Shown: positions 1-5,996, numbered from the stretch's first letter. The stretch: DNA of 6,798 bases from an uncultured cyanobacterium (GCA_938029995.1 CALHGI010000510.1:1-6798), one strand, 5' to 3'. A program made the numbers and translations. Notes: a model not told the origin generated them from the letters alone.

Positions 1-885
1 CCCACCTATGAACCACCGGTGATTGAGCCCCCTGCTCCGCCAGTGCCTGAAACACCCATGGCACCTGAGCTAAGCGAAGGCGAAGATCTAGAAGGAGCAT
101 TCGATCATCAGACCCCGACGGTTGAAGCGATGGAACCCGCCACCCTTCAACCCCGTGAGCCAGAAGTTAGGGAGCCGGAAGTAGTCAATAAACCGGAAGT
201 GAATGAACCGGAAGTGAATGAGCCGAAGGTCAATGGGCCGGAAGTCGGTGAACCGGAAGTCGGTGAACCGGAAGTCAATAAGCCAGAAGTTAGGGAGCCG
301 AAAGTCAGGGAGCCGGAAGTTAGGGAGTCGGAAATCAATAAGCCGGAAGTTAGGCAGTCAGACCCATTTGATCCAGCCACAGAATCTTTCGAAACCGAGA
401 TGGACTCAACTGCGGATGACGGTCTGCTCCCACCGTCCCGCGCCCTGGCCCCTGCCCCCTCGGAAACTAGCCCACCCAAAAATGAACGTTCCGATTTAGA
501 GAAGGTTGAAAGTTCTGCGGCTGTTGACACGTTCAGCCCCCAAGAAACTCCAGAAATTATTCAGCCAGACAACAGTGAACGAACCACTGCCATCAAGTCC
601 AAGGCCGATGATGCCTTCAATCCCTTCGACAATGAGACAGGGTTACCAGCAGACACCATGCCCAAACCGGAATCTGCTCCCCTCTCCGAATCATCCCCGT
701 CCACTGAAGCCGCATCCACTGAAGCCGCATCCACTGAAGATAACGGGCCGGATTCAGACACTGCGGACTTAAACAATGATGCAGATGATACAGAGGAACT
801 ATCCCCGCCAAAACAGAGATATTTCCAAAGACTCTACGACTATCGTGAGCGAGCGATGAAAACCTATGGCCAAGCAGGAGGCTAA
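1..885 (+). CDS. Unrecognised acidic Pro/Glu-rich repeat protein, 3' part (N-terminus outside window)
   Basis: The frame is open from the first base to a TAA stop at 883-885, giving 294 visible residues, so the gene starts upstream of the window; the GTG at 19-21 need not be its start. I do not recognise a family. The visible part is rich in Pro, Glu, Asp, Ser and Thr, has no membrane segment or obvious folded domain, and is probably disordered. Residues about 52-117 are thirteen five-residue units of the type (R/N/G)-(E/K)-P-E-V, and a second short repeat STEAA occurs near residues 234-246. The C-terminus ends in a short basic and aromatic segment (RYFQRLYDYRERAMKTYG) that could form a helix and contact a partner. 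Repeat units differ mostly at third codon positions (GAG/GAA, CCG/CCA, GTT/GTC/GTG), which supports coding in this frame. It is convergent with gpsA, with 68 bp between them. A linker or tail of a larger surface, scaffold or TonB-like protein is possible but unproven. Confidence 0.75.
   Translation, partial: PTYEPPVIEPPAPPVPETPMAPELSEGEDLEGAFDHQTPTVEAMEPATLQPREPEVREPEVVNKPEVNEPEVNEPKVNGPEVGEPEVGEPEVNKPEVREPKVREPEVRESEINKPEVRQSDPFDPATESFETEMDSTADDGLLPPSRALAPAPSETSPPKNERSDLEKVESSAAVDTFSPQETPEIIQPDNSERTTAIKSKADDAFNPFDNETGLPADTMPKPESAPLSESSPSTEAASTEAASTEDNGPDSDTADLNNDADDTEELSPPKQRYFQRLYDYRERAMKTYGQAGG
154..351 (+). repeat. 15-bp in-frame tandem repeat encoding (R/N/G)(E/K)PEV units
   Basis: Thirteen imperfect 15-bp units, typified by GAGCCGGAAGTTAGG, run head to tail. 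One extra Val codon (184-186) sits after the second unit. The unit is a multiple of three, so gain or loss of copies would keep the frame. Variant units (EPKV, GPEV, ESEI) show that the array has been diverging. Confidence 0.9.
700..738 (+). repeat. 15-bp tandem repeat, 2.6 copies, encoding STEAA
   Basis: The unit TCCACTGAAGCCGCA occurs at 700-714 and 715-729, followed by a partial copy TCCACTGAA at 730-738. The two full copies are identical, which suggests a recent duplication. It has the same 15-bp period as the larger array in this gene but an unrelated sequence. Confidence 0.9.
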
Positions 886-953
886 TAGAGTACCTAACCC
901 CTACATAAGGGCTAATCAACAAGATTCAGTCTGGGTACACCACACGTTAGTTA
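886..953. other. Short convergent intergenic gap without a clear terminator
   Basis: This is the 68-bp gap between the stop codons of the repeat-protein gene (plus) and gpsA (minus). It holds a weak CCCT/AGGG hairpin near 897-909 and a 5-bp inverted pair GTACC (890-894) and GGTAC (934-938). Neither is followed by a T-run on either strand, so I do not call an intrinsic terminator. Confidence 0.5.
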
Positions 954-1952
954 CTAATTGCGCGCGTTCAAATCACAGGCTTCTGGCTTCAGTTCGCGTT
1001 CCATCAGGCCTTCGACAGCTTCCTGGGGGGTGACCACCCCCCGCAGCAGCCGATGTACCTGGCGGGCAATGGGCACTGGAATACCTTCGCGATTAGCTAC
1101 GTCGATCAGCACATGGGTGGTGTTTACCCCCTCGGCGGTGCTGCCTAACTCATCTAAAATCTGATCTAATTTTTTGCCCTGGGCCAAGCCATAGCCCACC
1201 CGATAGTTACGGCTGAGGGAGCCATCGCAGGTGGCTAATAAATCCCCCAGCCCGGAAAGACCATAGAAGGTTTCTACCTGGGCTCCCATGTGTATCCCCA
1301 CGCGGAGCATTTCAGGAATGGAACGGGTAATCAGGGCCGCCTTGGCATTGGAGCCTAACTTAAGACCATCGCAAACACCCACTGCGATCGCAACCACATT
1401 CTTTAGGGTGCCCCCCAGCTCCGCACCCACCGGGTCCGGACTGGTATAGACCCGAAACGATTCCGACGAATACACCTGCTGTACTCGGGTTAACGCCTCC
1501 ACATCGGTGCTGGCCACCACGGTGGCCGCGGGCAGTCCCGCCTCAATTTCCTTAGAAAGATTGGGACCAGACAGCACCACAATCGGATTGTCAGGGAATG
1601 TATCACGGAAAATCTTGGAAGGGGTGCGGGTGGTCTCCGGATCTAACCCCTTAGTGGCCGTCACCAAAATGGTGGACGGTTTAAGATTGGCCGTCTTTAG
1701 CTGACTCGCCAGGGAGGCCACCCCTTTCATTGAAATCACCGACAGCACAATATCGGCATCGGCCACCGCCGTCGCCAAATCCAACGGACCGCGCCTAGAC
1801 CAAATTTGCACCTGGTTACCGTTGGTCAAGGCCAGTCGGGCTAGGGCTGTGCCCCAAGCACCCGAGCCCAGCACCGTCACCCGAGCCGTTTGTTTTAGGG
1901 CTTCTGAGAGCGGAACGATCGGAGTTTCAGACGGTGCAGATGAGGTAACCAC
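954..1952 (-). CDS. gpsA: NAD(P)H-dependent glycerol-3-phosphate dehydrogenase
   Basis: This cytoplasmic enzyme reduces dihydroxyacetone phosphate to sn-glycerol-3-phosphate, the precursor of phospholipids and the acceptor used by GgpS. With the GTG start at 1952 it has 332 residues. The Rossmann nucleotide-binding motif GSGAWGTALA is at 29-38, TATKGLD at 98-104 and SGPNLSKE at 128-135. ELGGTLKN at 178-185 contains K184, equivalent to the family's catalytic lysine, and GLSGLGDLLATC is at 231-242, followed by SRNYRVG. I chose the GTG because AAGGGG lies 10 nt upstream; the frame also stays open to a TTG at 2006, which has no ribosome site and would add 18 residues. About 28 residues precede the Rossmann fold, more than is usual. 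After the first beta-alpha-beta unit (WSRR, 51-54) the chain goes almost directly to ADADIVLSVISMKG, so the loop with the N-x-x-Y/F-L-P region of the E. coli type is missing. It lies 68 bp after glpD and is probably cotranscribed with it. Confidence 0.95.
   Translation of the reverse strand: MVTSSAPSETPIVPLSEALKQTARVTVLGSGAWGTALARLALTNGNQVQIWSRRGPLDLATAVADADIVLSVISMKGVASLASQLKTANLKPSTILVTATKGLDPETTRTPSKIFRDTFPDNPIVVLSGPNLSKEIEAGLPAATVVASTDVEALTRVQQVYSSESFRVYTSPDPVGAELGGTLKNVVAIAVGVCDGLKLGSNAKAALITRSIPEMLRVGIHMGAQVETFYGLSGLGDLLATCDGSLSRNYRVGYGLAQGKKLDQILDELGSTAEGVNTTHVLIDVANREGIPVPIARQVHRLLRGVVTPQEAVEGLMERELKPEACDLNARN
1384..1391. repeat. HIP1 palindrome GCGATCGC
   Basis: This is a perfect copy of the octamer that is strongly over-represented in most cyanobacterial genomes, here inside gpsA. 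It supports a cyanobacterial origin and marks no local function. Confidence 0.85.
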
Positions 1953-1962
1953 GTGGCAATAT

Positions 1963-1968
1963 CCCCTT
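1963..1968 (-). promoter_or_regulatory. Ribosome binding site that fixes the gpsA start
   Basis: On the minus strand AAGGGG lies 10 nt before the GTG at 1952-1950. No comparable site precedes the longer TTG start at 2006, so the shorter product is preferred. Confidence 0.6.
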
Positions 1969-2020
1969 AAAAAATTTCTAGTTGAGGTTTGAGTTGCGTT
2001 CCTCAAACCCCAAGCCTACC

Positions 2021-3706
2021 CTAAACCACCGCTGTCATGACCGGCGGTTGATATTGATCCAGCTGATACTCGGGAATGCAGTTGTCCCGCATAAAGGTGT
2101 AGTAGTCCAGCAGGTTGCGATCGCACTGCTCCCCAGACCAACCACAATAGCGTTTGAGCACCTCAGCCACCACCGGCAGCGCATCAAACCCATAATTCCC
2201 CCGCATGGCCACCGCCGTCCGTCGCCGACAAATATCCACATAGGTGCGCGCCAGCTCAGCCCGAATACTATAGACAATCTGCGCCTTAATCTCAGGCTGT
2301 CCCGCCACAATCGGCTCCGCCAGTTCGGGAAACTCCTCCACAAGGGCCAACACCTCGGGAGTACGGGCACCATAAACCGATAACAAATGGGCCACCACAT
2401 CCCGGTTAGCCGTTGTAATCATGTCCCTAGCCCCATGCATCGCCATGGCCCCCGGCAAGGGCGCTTGTCGAGTGGCCGAATGGCTGTGCGGTTGTCGCTG
2501 CTTACGCTGTTTTTTAAGCGCGGCATCCACCATCTCCTCACCCACCTGGCGATGGGTGGTGAGCTTGCCCCCAATCAGGGACACCATGTTCTCCACCGCC
2601 TCAGGCGTATGGTCATACAGCACATGGCTGCGAGTAATACTGCTGGTCTTTTTCCCCTCGCTGTAGGGCAACGGTCTGATGCCAGCATAGGTAAACCGCA
2701 CCAAGTCCCGCGTTAACTGAGCCGTGGGAATCACCCGATTCGTCTCATTCAAGAGGTAATCAATTTCGTCATTGTTGGCATGGACCTTATCCAAATCTCC
2801 ATCAAAGCGAATATCCGTTGTGCCAATCAGACACATGCCCAGCCACGGCAAAATAAAGAAGGGCCTACCATCGGTCAGCGCCTCCACATAAAGCGCCTCA
2901 TCCGGTGCCCCAGGAAATTTTTCCACAATAATATGGCTGCCGCGGGTCCCCCCAATTTTGCGAGTTTTACCCACCGGAGCCGGGGCATTCCCCTGGATTC
3001 CACTGCGACACACACTATCCACCCAGGGTCCAGAGGTATTGATCACCACCGTCTGGTCATGGCCCCGCACCGTAAACGCAGCGCCCGTATCACTGTCACG
3101 ACACACCAATGATGCAATCCGGTTACCGCTGCGCTGTAGCTGGGTAACCGTCACATAGCTCAGCATGGTGGCCCCTGCATCCTGGGCCGACAGCACAATT
3201 TCTAAACACAGCCGCTCCGCATATTCCACCTGGGCGTCATAATACTGCGCCGCCCCCCGACACCCCTCCGGTTCCACATCCCGAAACAGCTGTCGCATTT
3301 TCTTTTCCCCCAACATGCGATGGTTGGGCAAGCTTTTGTCATAGCTCAACAGATCATAGAGCACCATGCCCGCCTGAATTTCCCAATAGCTGCGGGAACC
3401 CTGGGCATAAATGGGAATCGTCATTTGGATCGGCTTCACCAAGTGGGGAGCCGCCCGCAACAAAATCTCCCGTTCCCGCAGGGACTCCCGCACCAAATTA
3501 AATTCAAAATATTCCAGGTAGCGCAAACCACCATGGACCAAACGACTGGACCAGCTAGTGGTGCCCGCACCAAAGTCGCTTTTCTCAATCAAAATAGTCT
3601 TTAAACCACGTAGCGCAGCATCACGGGCCACAGCCACCCCATTGATGCCACCACCAATCACAATCAAATCGTAGGTCGTCGCCTCTACCGTTGAGTAATC
3701 AGGCAT
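2021..3706 (-). CDS. glpD: FAD-dependent glycerol-3-phosphate dehydrogenase (membrane-associated)
   Basis: This enzyme oxidises glycerol-3-phosphate to dihydroxyacetone phosphate, passing electrons through FAD to the quinone pool at the membrane. From the ATG at 3706 it has 561 residues, close to bacterial GlpD proteins of about 500-560. The FAD-binding motif YDLIVIGGGINGVAVARDAA is near 12-31. The signature TSWSSRLVHGGLRYLE is at 50-65, followed by the family block EREILLRAAPHLVKP. LPWLGMCLIGTTD, FTYAGIRPLP and LIGGKLTTHR follow in family order, and a C-terminal helical domain closes the protein. The ATG is preferred over TTG 3718 and GTG 3715 because GGTGG lies 5 nt upstream of it. A basic, His-containing linker (KKQRKQRQPHSHSATRQ, about 398-414) joins the two domains. 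The gene lies 151 bp downstream of ggpS and 68 bp upstream of gpsA. Next to GG genes it would return glycerol-derived G3P to central metabolism; a glycerol kinase is not in the window. Confidence 0.96.
   Translation of the reverse strand: MPDYSTVEATTYDLIVIGGGINGVAVARDAALRGLKTILIEKSDFGAGTTSWSSRLVHGGLRYLEYFEFNLVRESLREREILLRAAPHLVKPIQMTIPIYAQGSRSYWEIQAGMVLYDLLSYDKSLPNHRMLGEKKMRQLFRDVEPEGCRGAAQYYDAQVEYAERLCLEIVLSAQDAGATMLSYVTVTQLQRSGNRIASLVCRDSDTGAAFTVRGHDQTVVINTSGPWVDSVCRSGIQGNAPAPVGKTRKIGGTRGSHIIVEKFPGAPDEALYVEALTDGRPFFILPWLGMCLIGTTDIRFDGDLDKVHANNDEIDYLLNETNRVIPTAQLTRDLVRFTYAGIRPLPYSEGKKTSSITRSHVLYDHTPEAVENMVSLIGGKLTTHRQVGEEMVDAALKKQRKQRQPHSHSATRQAPLPGAMAMHGARDMITTANRDVVAHLLSVYGARTPEVLALVEEFPELAEPIVAGQPEIKAQIVYSIRAELARTYVDICRRRTAVAMRGNYGFDALPVVAEVLKRYCGWSGEQCDRNLLDYYTFMRDNCIPEYQLDQYQPPVMTAVV
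2117..2124. repeat. HIP1 palindrome GCGATCGC
   Basis: This is a second perfect HIP1 octamer, here inside the 3' part of glpD. It is useful only as a taxonomic hint. Confidence 0.85.
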
Positions 3707-3857
3707 AGTTGCCACCAAAAGTAACGATCTGCAAGATGTATTAGGTCACGAACACAGCATTCCCCATGCTCCAAGATGACACAGTTTTTTAGACATGGGG
3801 TCAATTTGTAGGAACGTTGCGCGTCCCTACAAATCCACATAAGGCCTCGGCAATTTC
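3707..3857 (-). other. ggpS-glpD intergenic spacer
   Basis: This 151-bp gap lies between the ggpS stop and the glpD ATG. It holds a palindromic hairpin (3804-3834) and a 7-bp inverted pair CCCCATG (3762-3768) and CATGGGG (3794-3800) with a 25-nt loop. On the minus strand no T-run follows the hairpin, so transcription may continue from ggpS into glpD. A TAATAC box (3743-3738) could be a -10 for glpD, but I see no good -35 in front of it. Confidence 0.5.
3804..3834. repeat. Palindromic hairpin resembling dispersed cyanobacterial repeats
   Basis: The arms ATTTGTAGG (3804-3812) and CCTACAAAT (3826-3834) pair perfectly over 9 bp. After one A/C mismatch, ACG (3814-3816) pairs with CGT (3822-3824) around a TTGCG loop. 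The pattern TTTGTAGG..ACG..CGTCCCTACAAA resembles palindromic, MITE-like repeats I know from filamentous cyanobacterial genomes. Only one copy is in the window, so dispersal cannot be shown here. Confidence 0.6.
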
Positions 3858-5369
3858 CTAAACGCCTACCGTATCCTTCGCCTCTGGCTCAATCGCCACC
3901 GTCGCCTTTGCTTCCCTAAACAAGTGATTAGCCCATTGCTGCACATCGTAACGACAAATAGCCTTGTGCAGCTTCTTCATCCGCGCCGCCTGCTCCTCAG
4001 CCGACATTTCAAGCGCCTCATGAATCCGCTCATCCATCCGCTTAGACGAATAGGGGTTGGTCAACAGGGCATCCGGCAGCTCCACGGCAGAGCCGGTAAA
4101 CTCCGACAGAATGAGCACACCGTCCTCACCGTTGTGCACCGCCACATATTCCTTCGCCACCAGGTTCAGACCATCGCGCAACGGACAGATCCAGCAAATA
4201 TCAGCCGCTTTGTAGAGCGCCATCAAATCGTCATAGGGCAGGGGCTCGGTAAACAGCTGTACGGGCGTCCAGTTAAGGGTGCCAAAACGACCATTAATCT
4301 GGCCCACCATCTGCTCGATTTGCTCCTGGGCAATGCGATAAACTCGCATCCCCTTAGCGGCTTTCACCGCCGTCATCATCAGGTTGACCTTACCGACATA
4401 CTGGGGACTCTGTTCTAACAGGCGCTCGAAACAGGCCAGCATCTCCTTGGCCCCCTTTACATAGTCCACTCGACCGGCAGACATAATCAGCGTATTGTCA
4501 CCAATTTCAGCCCGCAACACCTTCACCCGCTCCTGGATCGAGGGGCGCATCACCACATCGTGAATCTTTTGGGGGCTGGTGCCCACGGGGAAGGCATCAA
4601 TGGTAACAATGCGACCTTTGTAACGTAGCTTAGTCACCATTTCAGGCTCGGCTAAAGCGGTGCCCGTCTTAGTAAACGCCTCCGGAACAGGAATGCGCTC
4701 AACGATATCCACCTCGCGACAGCTGCGGGCCGCCGACACAAAATTCTGAACGTAGCGCGGAATGTGGAAACCACACAGGTCGCAACACAGGAGACTGTCA
4801 ATAATCGCATCTCGCCAGTGGAGAATATTAAACACATCCGCAGCCGGGAAGGGGGTGTGGTGGAAGAACGCGATCTTCACATGGGGCATCTTCTGGCGAA
4901 TGTAAAAAGGAGTGAGCCAGAGATTGTAATCGTGAATCCAAATCAGCGCATCGTCGGCAGCATCTTCACAGGCAGCCTCAGCAAATAGGCGGTTAATATT
5001 TTGGAAATTTTCCCAGTCCGAGCTGTCATAGGTGAAATGCTCAGGGAACGAGTGCAAAATGGGCCAAAAGGCTTCTTTGGACGTGATGTGATAAAAATTA
5101 CGCACCTGCTCAGCATTGAGGGGGATACGCCTCACAACACAACTGTCACTTCCCCCATCCATGGTCACCCGATCGACAAAGCCCTCTTGCTCCGCCTCGG
5201 TAATTTGTTTCCACGCCACCCAAGTGCTCTGATCCGCATTGGCAAAAAAGCTCTTTAGTGTGGGTACAATTCCGTTTGGACTCTTCTTTTCACGGTAGTA
5301 AATCTTGCCATTTTCCGTCACCTCATCGTAGGGTTCACGGTGGTATAGGATCACCAAGGAAGATTTCAT
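3858..5369 (-). CDS. ggpS: Glucosylglycerol-phosphate synthase (GT20 family)
   Basis: This cytoplasmic enzyme transfers glucose from ADP-glucose to sn-glycerol-3-phosphate, giving 2-O-glucosylglycerol phosphate, the committed step to the compatible solute glucosylglycerol. The 503 residues match the usual single-domain length of about 500; no trehalose-phosphatase-like domain is fused. The N-terminus (SSLVILYHREPYDEV, then KKSPNGIVPTLKSFF at 28-42) is characteristic of GgpS rather than trehalose-phosphate synthase. GT20 landmarks follow: WIHDYNLW (144-151), FFHHTPFP (168-175), HWRDAIIDSLL (184-194), RVDYVKG (300-306) and RDGLNLVAKEY (398-408), then VLILSEFTGSAVEL. The ATG has AGGAG 8 nt upstream. 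It is first in a minus-strand series with glpD and gpsA and divergent from gghA. In Synechocystis this gene is salt-induced and the enzyme is controlled by ion strength; regulation here is inferred by analogy. The phosphatase partner is not in the window. Confidence 0.97.
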   Translation of the reverse strand: MKSSLVILYHREPYDEVTENGKIYYREKKSPNGIVPTLKSFFANADQSTWVAWKQITEAEQEGFVDRVTMDGGSDSCVVRRIPLNAEQVRNFYHITSKEAFWPILHSFPEHFTYDSSDWENFQNINRLFAEAACEDAADDALIWIHDYNLWLTPFYIRQKMPHVKIAFFHHTPFPAADVFNILHWRDAIIDSLLCCDLCGFHIPRYVQNFVSAARSCREVDIVERIPVPEAFTKTGTALAEPEMVTKLRYKGRIVTIDAFPVGTSPQKIHDVVMRPSIQERVKVLRAEIGDNTLIMSAGRVDYVKGAKEMLACFERLLEQSPQYVGKVNLMMTAVKAAKGMRVYRIAQEQIEQMVGQINGRFGTLNWTPVQLFTEPLPYDDLMALYKAADICWICPLRDGLNLVAKEYVAVHNGEDGVLILSEFTGSAVELPDALLTNPYSSKRMDERIHEALEMSAEEQAARMKKLHKAICRYDVQQWANHLFREAKATVAIEPEAKDTVGV

Positions 5370-5590
5370 ATTGATTTCTCCTGCAGTTTTCTAGACAGCG
5401 GTTGTATCGGTGGGACCTTCAAACAAAAATAAAACCCAGCGGAGACAACCCCTTTGCCAAGCTGCCTCTGCCGAGCTTCAAAAATTGCATGAATAATAAT
5501 TAAAATCCGCTGACAATTTTTTGCTAAGTCACGTCCCAGTTTAAGCCTGTAGGCACTCCTCCAGACAACCCCAATTCTGGACGTGTACAA
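5366..5590 (-). CDS. Doubtful 74-codon upstream reading frame overlapping the ggpS start (GgpR-like position)
   Basis: A minus-strand frame runs from a TTG at 5590 to a TGA at 5368-5366, overlapping the ggpS ATG as ATGA. The predicted peptide is basic (for example RRSAYRLKLGRD-like composition near its start) and resembles nothing I recognise. In Synechocystis a small repressor ORF, ggpR, lies directly in front of ggpS and overlaps its promoter and transcript start, so the position is suggestive. Against coding: TTG is the only early start, no ribosome site precedes it, and a candidate ggpS promoter falls inside it. I list it because of its position only. Confidence 0.15.
   Translation of the reverse strand: MYTSRIGVVWRSAYRLKLGRDLAKNCQRILIIIHAIFEARQRQLGKGVVSAGFYFCLKVPPIQPLSRKLQEKSI
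5378..5382 (-). promoter_or_regulatory. Ribosome binding site of ggpS
   Basis: AGGAG on the minus strand lies 8 nt before the ATG at 5369-5367. It fixes the ggpS start, which also matches the conserved N-terminus of the family. Confidence 0.75.
5499..5527 (-). promoter_or_regulatory. Candidate sigma-70-type promoter of ggpS
   Basis: On the minus strand TTAGCA (5527-5522) and TTTAAT (5504-5499) are 17 bp apart and match the consensus boxes at 4 and 5 of 6 bases. Transcription would begin near 5492, leaving a leader of about 120 nt. The area is AT-rich, so chance matches are likely. Confidence 0.3.
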
Positions 5591-5607
5591 CGTTTAATTC
5601 ACAAGGG

Positions 5608-5635
5608 TTTACAGTAAGTTACGTTATCGTATTAA
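5608..5635 (+). promoter_or_regulatory. Candidate plus-strand promoter upstream of the orphan terminator
   Basis: TTTACA (5608-5613, 5 of 6 consensus bases) and TATTAA (5630-5635, 4 of 6) are separated by 16 bp. A start near 5642 would give a transcript of about 110 nt ending at the terminator at 5751, or a long leader for gghA if that terminator is read through. Confidence 0.3.
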
Positions 5636-5641
5636 GTCTGA

Positions 5642-5751
5642 TTTAGCAATTGAACAGATGTTGTCCTGGCCCCATTCCGTAGCCCCAGAAAAAAGGTCCA
5701 AACAAACATTTTCAGGAACGAATTTAACAACCTGGGGTCCAGGTGTTTTTT
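5642..5751 (+). ncRNA. Candidate small RNA or attenuated leader upstream of gghA
   Basis: It is inferred from a promoter-like pair in front and a good intrinsic terminator behind, with no credible protein frame between. Inside, CCTGGCCCC (5665-5673) could pair with GGGGTCCAGG (5734-5743), with one bulged base. CCCCAG (5683-5688) could pair with CTGGGG (5732-5737). Both pairings compete with the terminator stem, so a switching leader RNA is conceivable. It matches no RNA family that I recognise. Confidence 0.25.
5730..5751 (+). terminator. Intrinsic terminator on the plus strand
   Basis: ACCTGG (5730-5735) and CCAGGT (5739-5744) form a perfect 6-bp stem with a GGT loop, followed by G and six Ts (5746-5751). 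The T-run gives it a direction: it stops plus-strand transcription. The only gene upstream of it, ggpS, is transcribed away from it, so what it terminates is not annotated. Confidence 0.65.
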
Positions 5752-5854
5752 CGCCCACTATCGAGCTTACACTCTGTCTAGAGCGATAAATCGTAGATCC
5801 GCTTTTGTCCTATTTTGGTCGATGGGAACTATAGGTGCGTTAAGCACTCTGAGC

Positions 5855-5881
5855 TAATGTAGCGCCACGTTAATGTAGCGC
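5855..5881 (+). repeat. Two direct copies of TAATGTAGCGC, 16 bp apart
   Basis: TAATGTAGCGC occurs at 5855-5865 and 5871-5881 with 5 bp between copies. A related TAACTAGCGCC occurs at 5956-5966. Direct copies about one and a half helical turns apart just ahead of a gene suggest a regulator binding site for gghA, but no known operator is recognised. Confidence 0.5.
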
Positions 5882-5996
5882 TGCTAAAACCACATCCACA
5901 TTACAACCTTGAATTTCTCCTACGGAAAATTACAGTTCTGGATGAGGTCAACGTTTAACTAGCGCCATTGCGCTCTCCTCACTAACGAGACATACG

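Larger units (their letters stand above)
5370..5996. other. 627-bp divergent regulatory region between ggpS and gghA
   Basis: No convincing protein gene lies here. It is more AT-rich than its neighbours and separates the GG synthesis gene (minus) from the GG breakdown gene (plus). Contents that I can point to are a candidate ggpS promoter (5499-5527), a 10-bp repeat AGACAACCCC at 5443-5452 and 5563-5572, a plus-strand promoter candidate (5608-5635), a plus-strand terminator (5730-5751), and TAATGTAGCGC repeats (5855-5881) with a degenerate third copy at 5956-5966. A small hairpin AGCGC/GCGCT (5961-5974) lies just ahead of the gghA start. Confidence 0.7.

Noticed and set aside
154..351. CRISPR array
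   Set aside because: The repeats are 15-bp, contiguous, without spacers, and in coding frame.
147..530. 127-residue minus-strand frame opposite the PEV repeat
   Set aside because: It is a shadow of the tandem repeat: its low-complexity Ser/Thr/Gly repeats mirror the plus-strand codons, and third-position variation favours the plus frame.
876..881. Perfect AGGAGG just before the stop of the first gene
   Set aside because: No start codon lies at a usable distance downstream on the plus strand and the next plus-strand frame is not credible; it encodes part of the C-terminal Gln-Ala-Gly-Gly.
3707..3718. Longer glpD start (TTG 3718 or GTG 3715)
   Set aside because: Neither has a ribosome site; the ATG at 3706 has GGTGG 5 nt upstream and gives a normal N-terminus before the FAD motif.
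3762..3800. CCCCATG / CATGGGG inverted pair as a terminator or operator
   Set aside because: The stem is only 7 bp with a 25-nt loop and no T-run on the minus strand where it would be needed.
3924..4418. 164-residue plus-strand frame inside ggpS
   Set aside because: It is antisense to a strongly conserved GT20 region, has no recognisable domain, and is explained by codon bias of ggpS.
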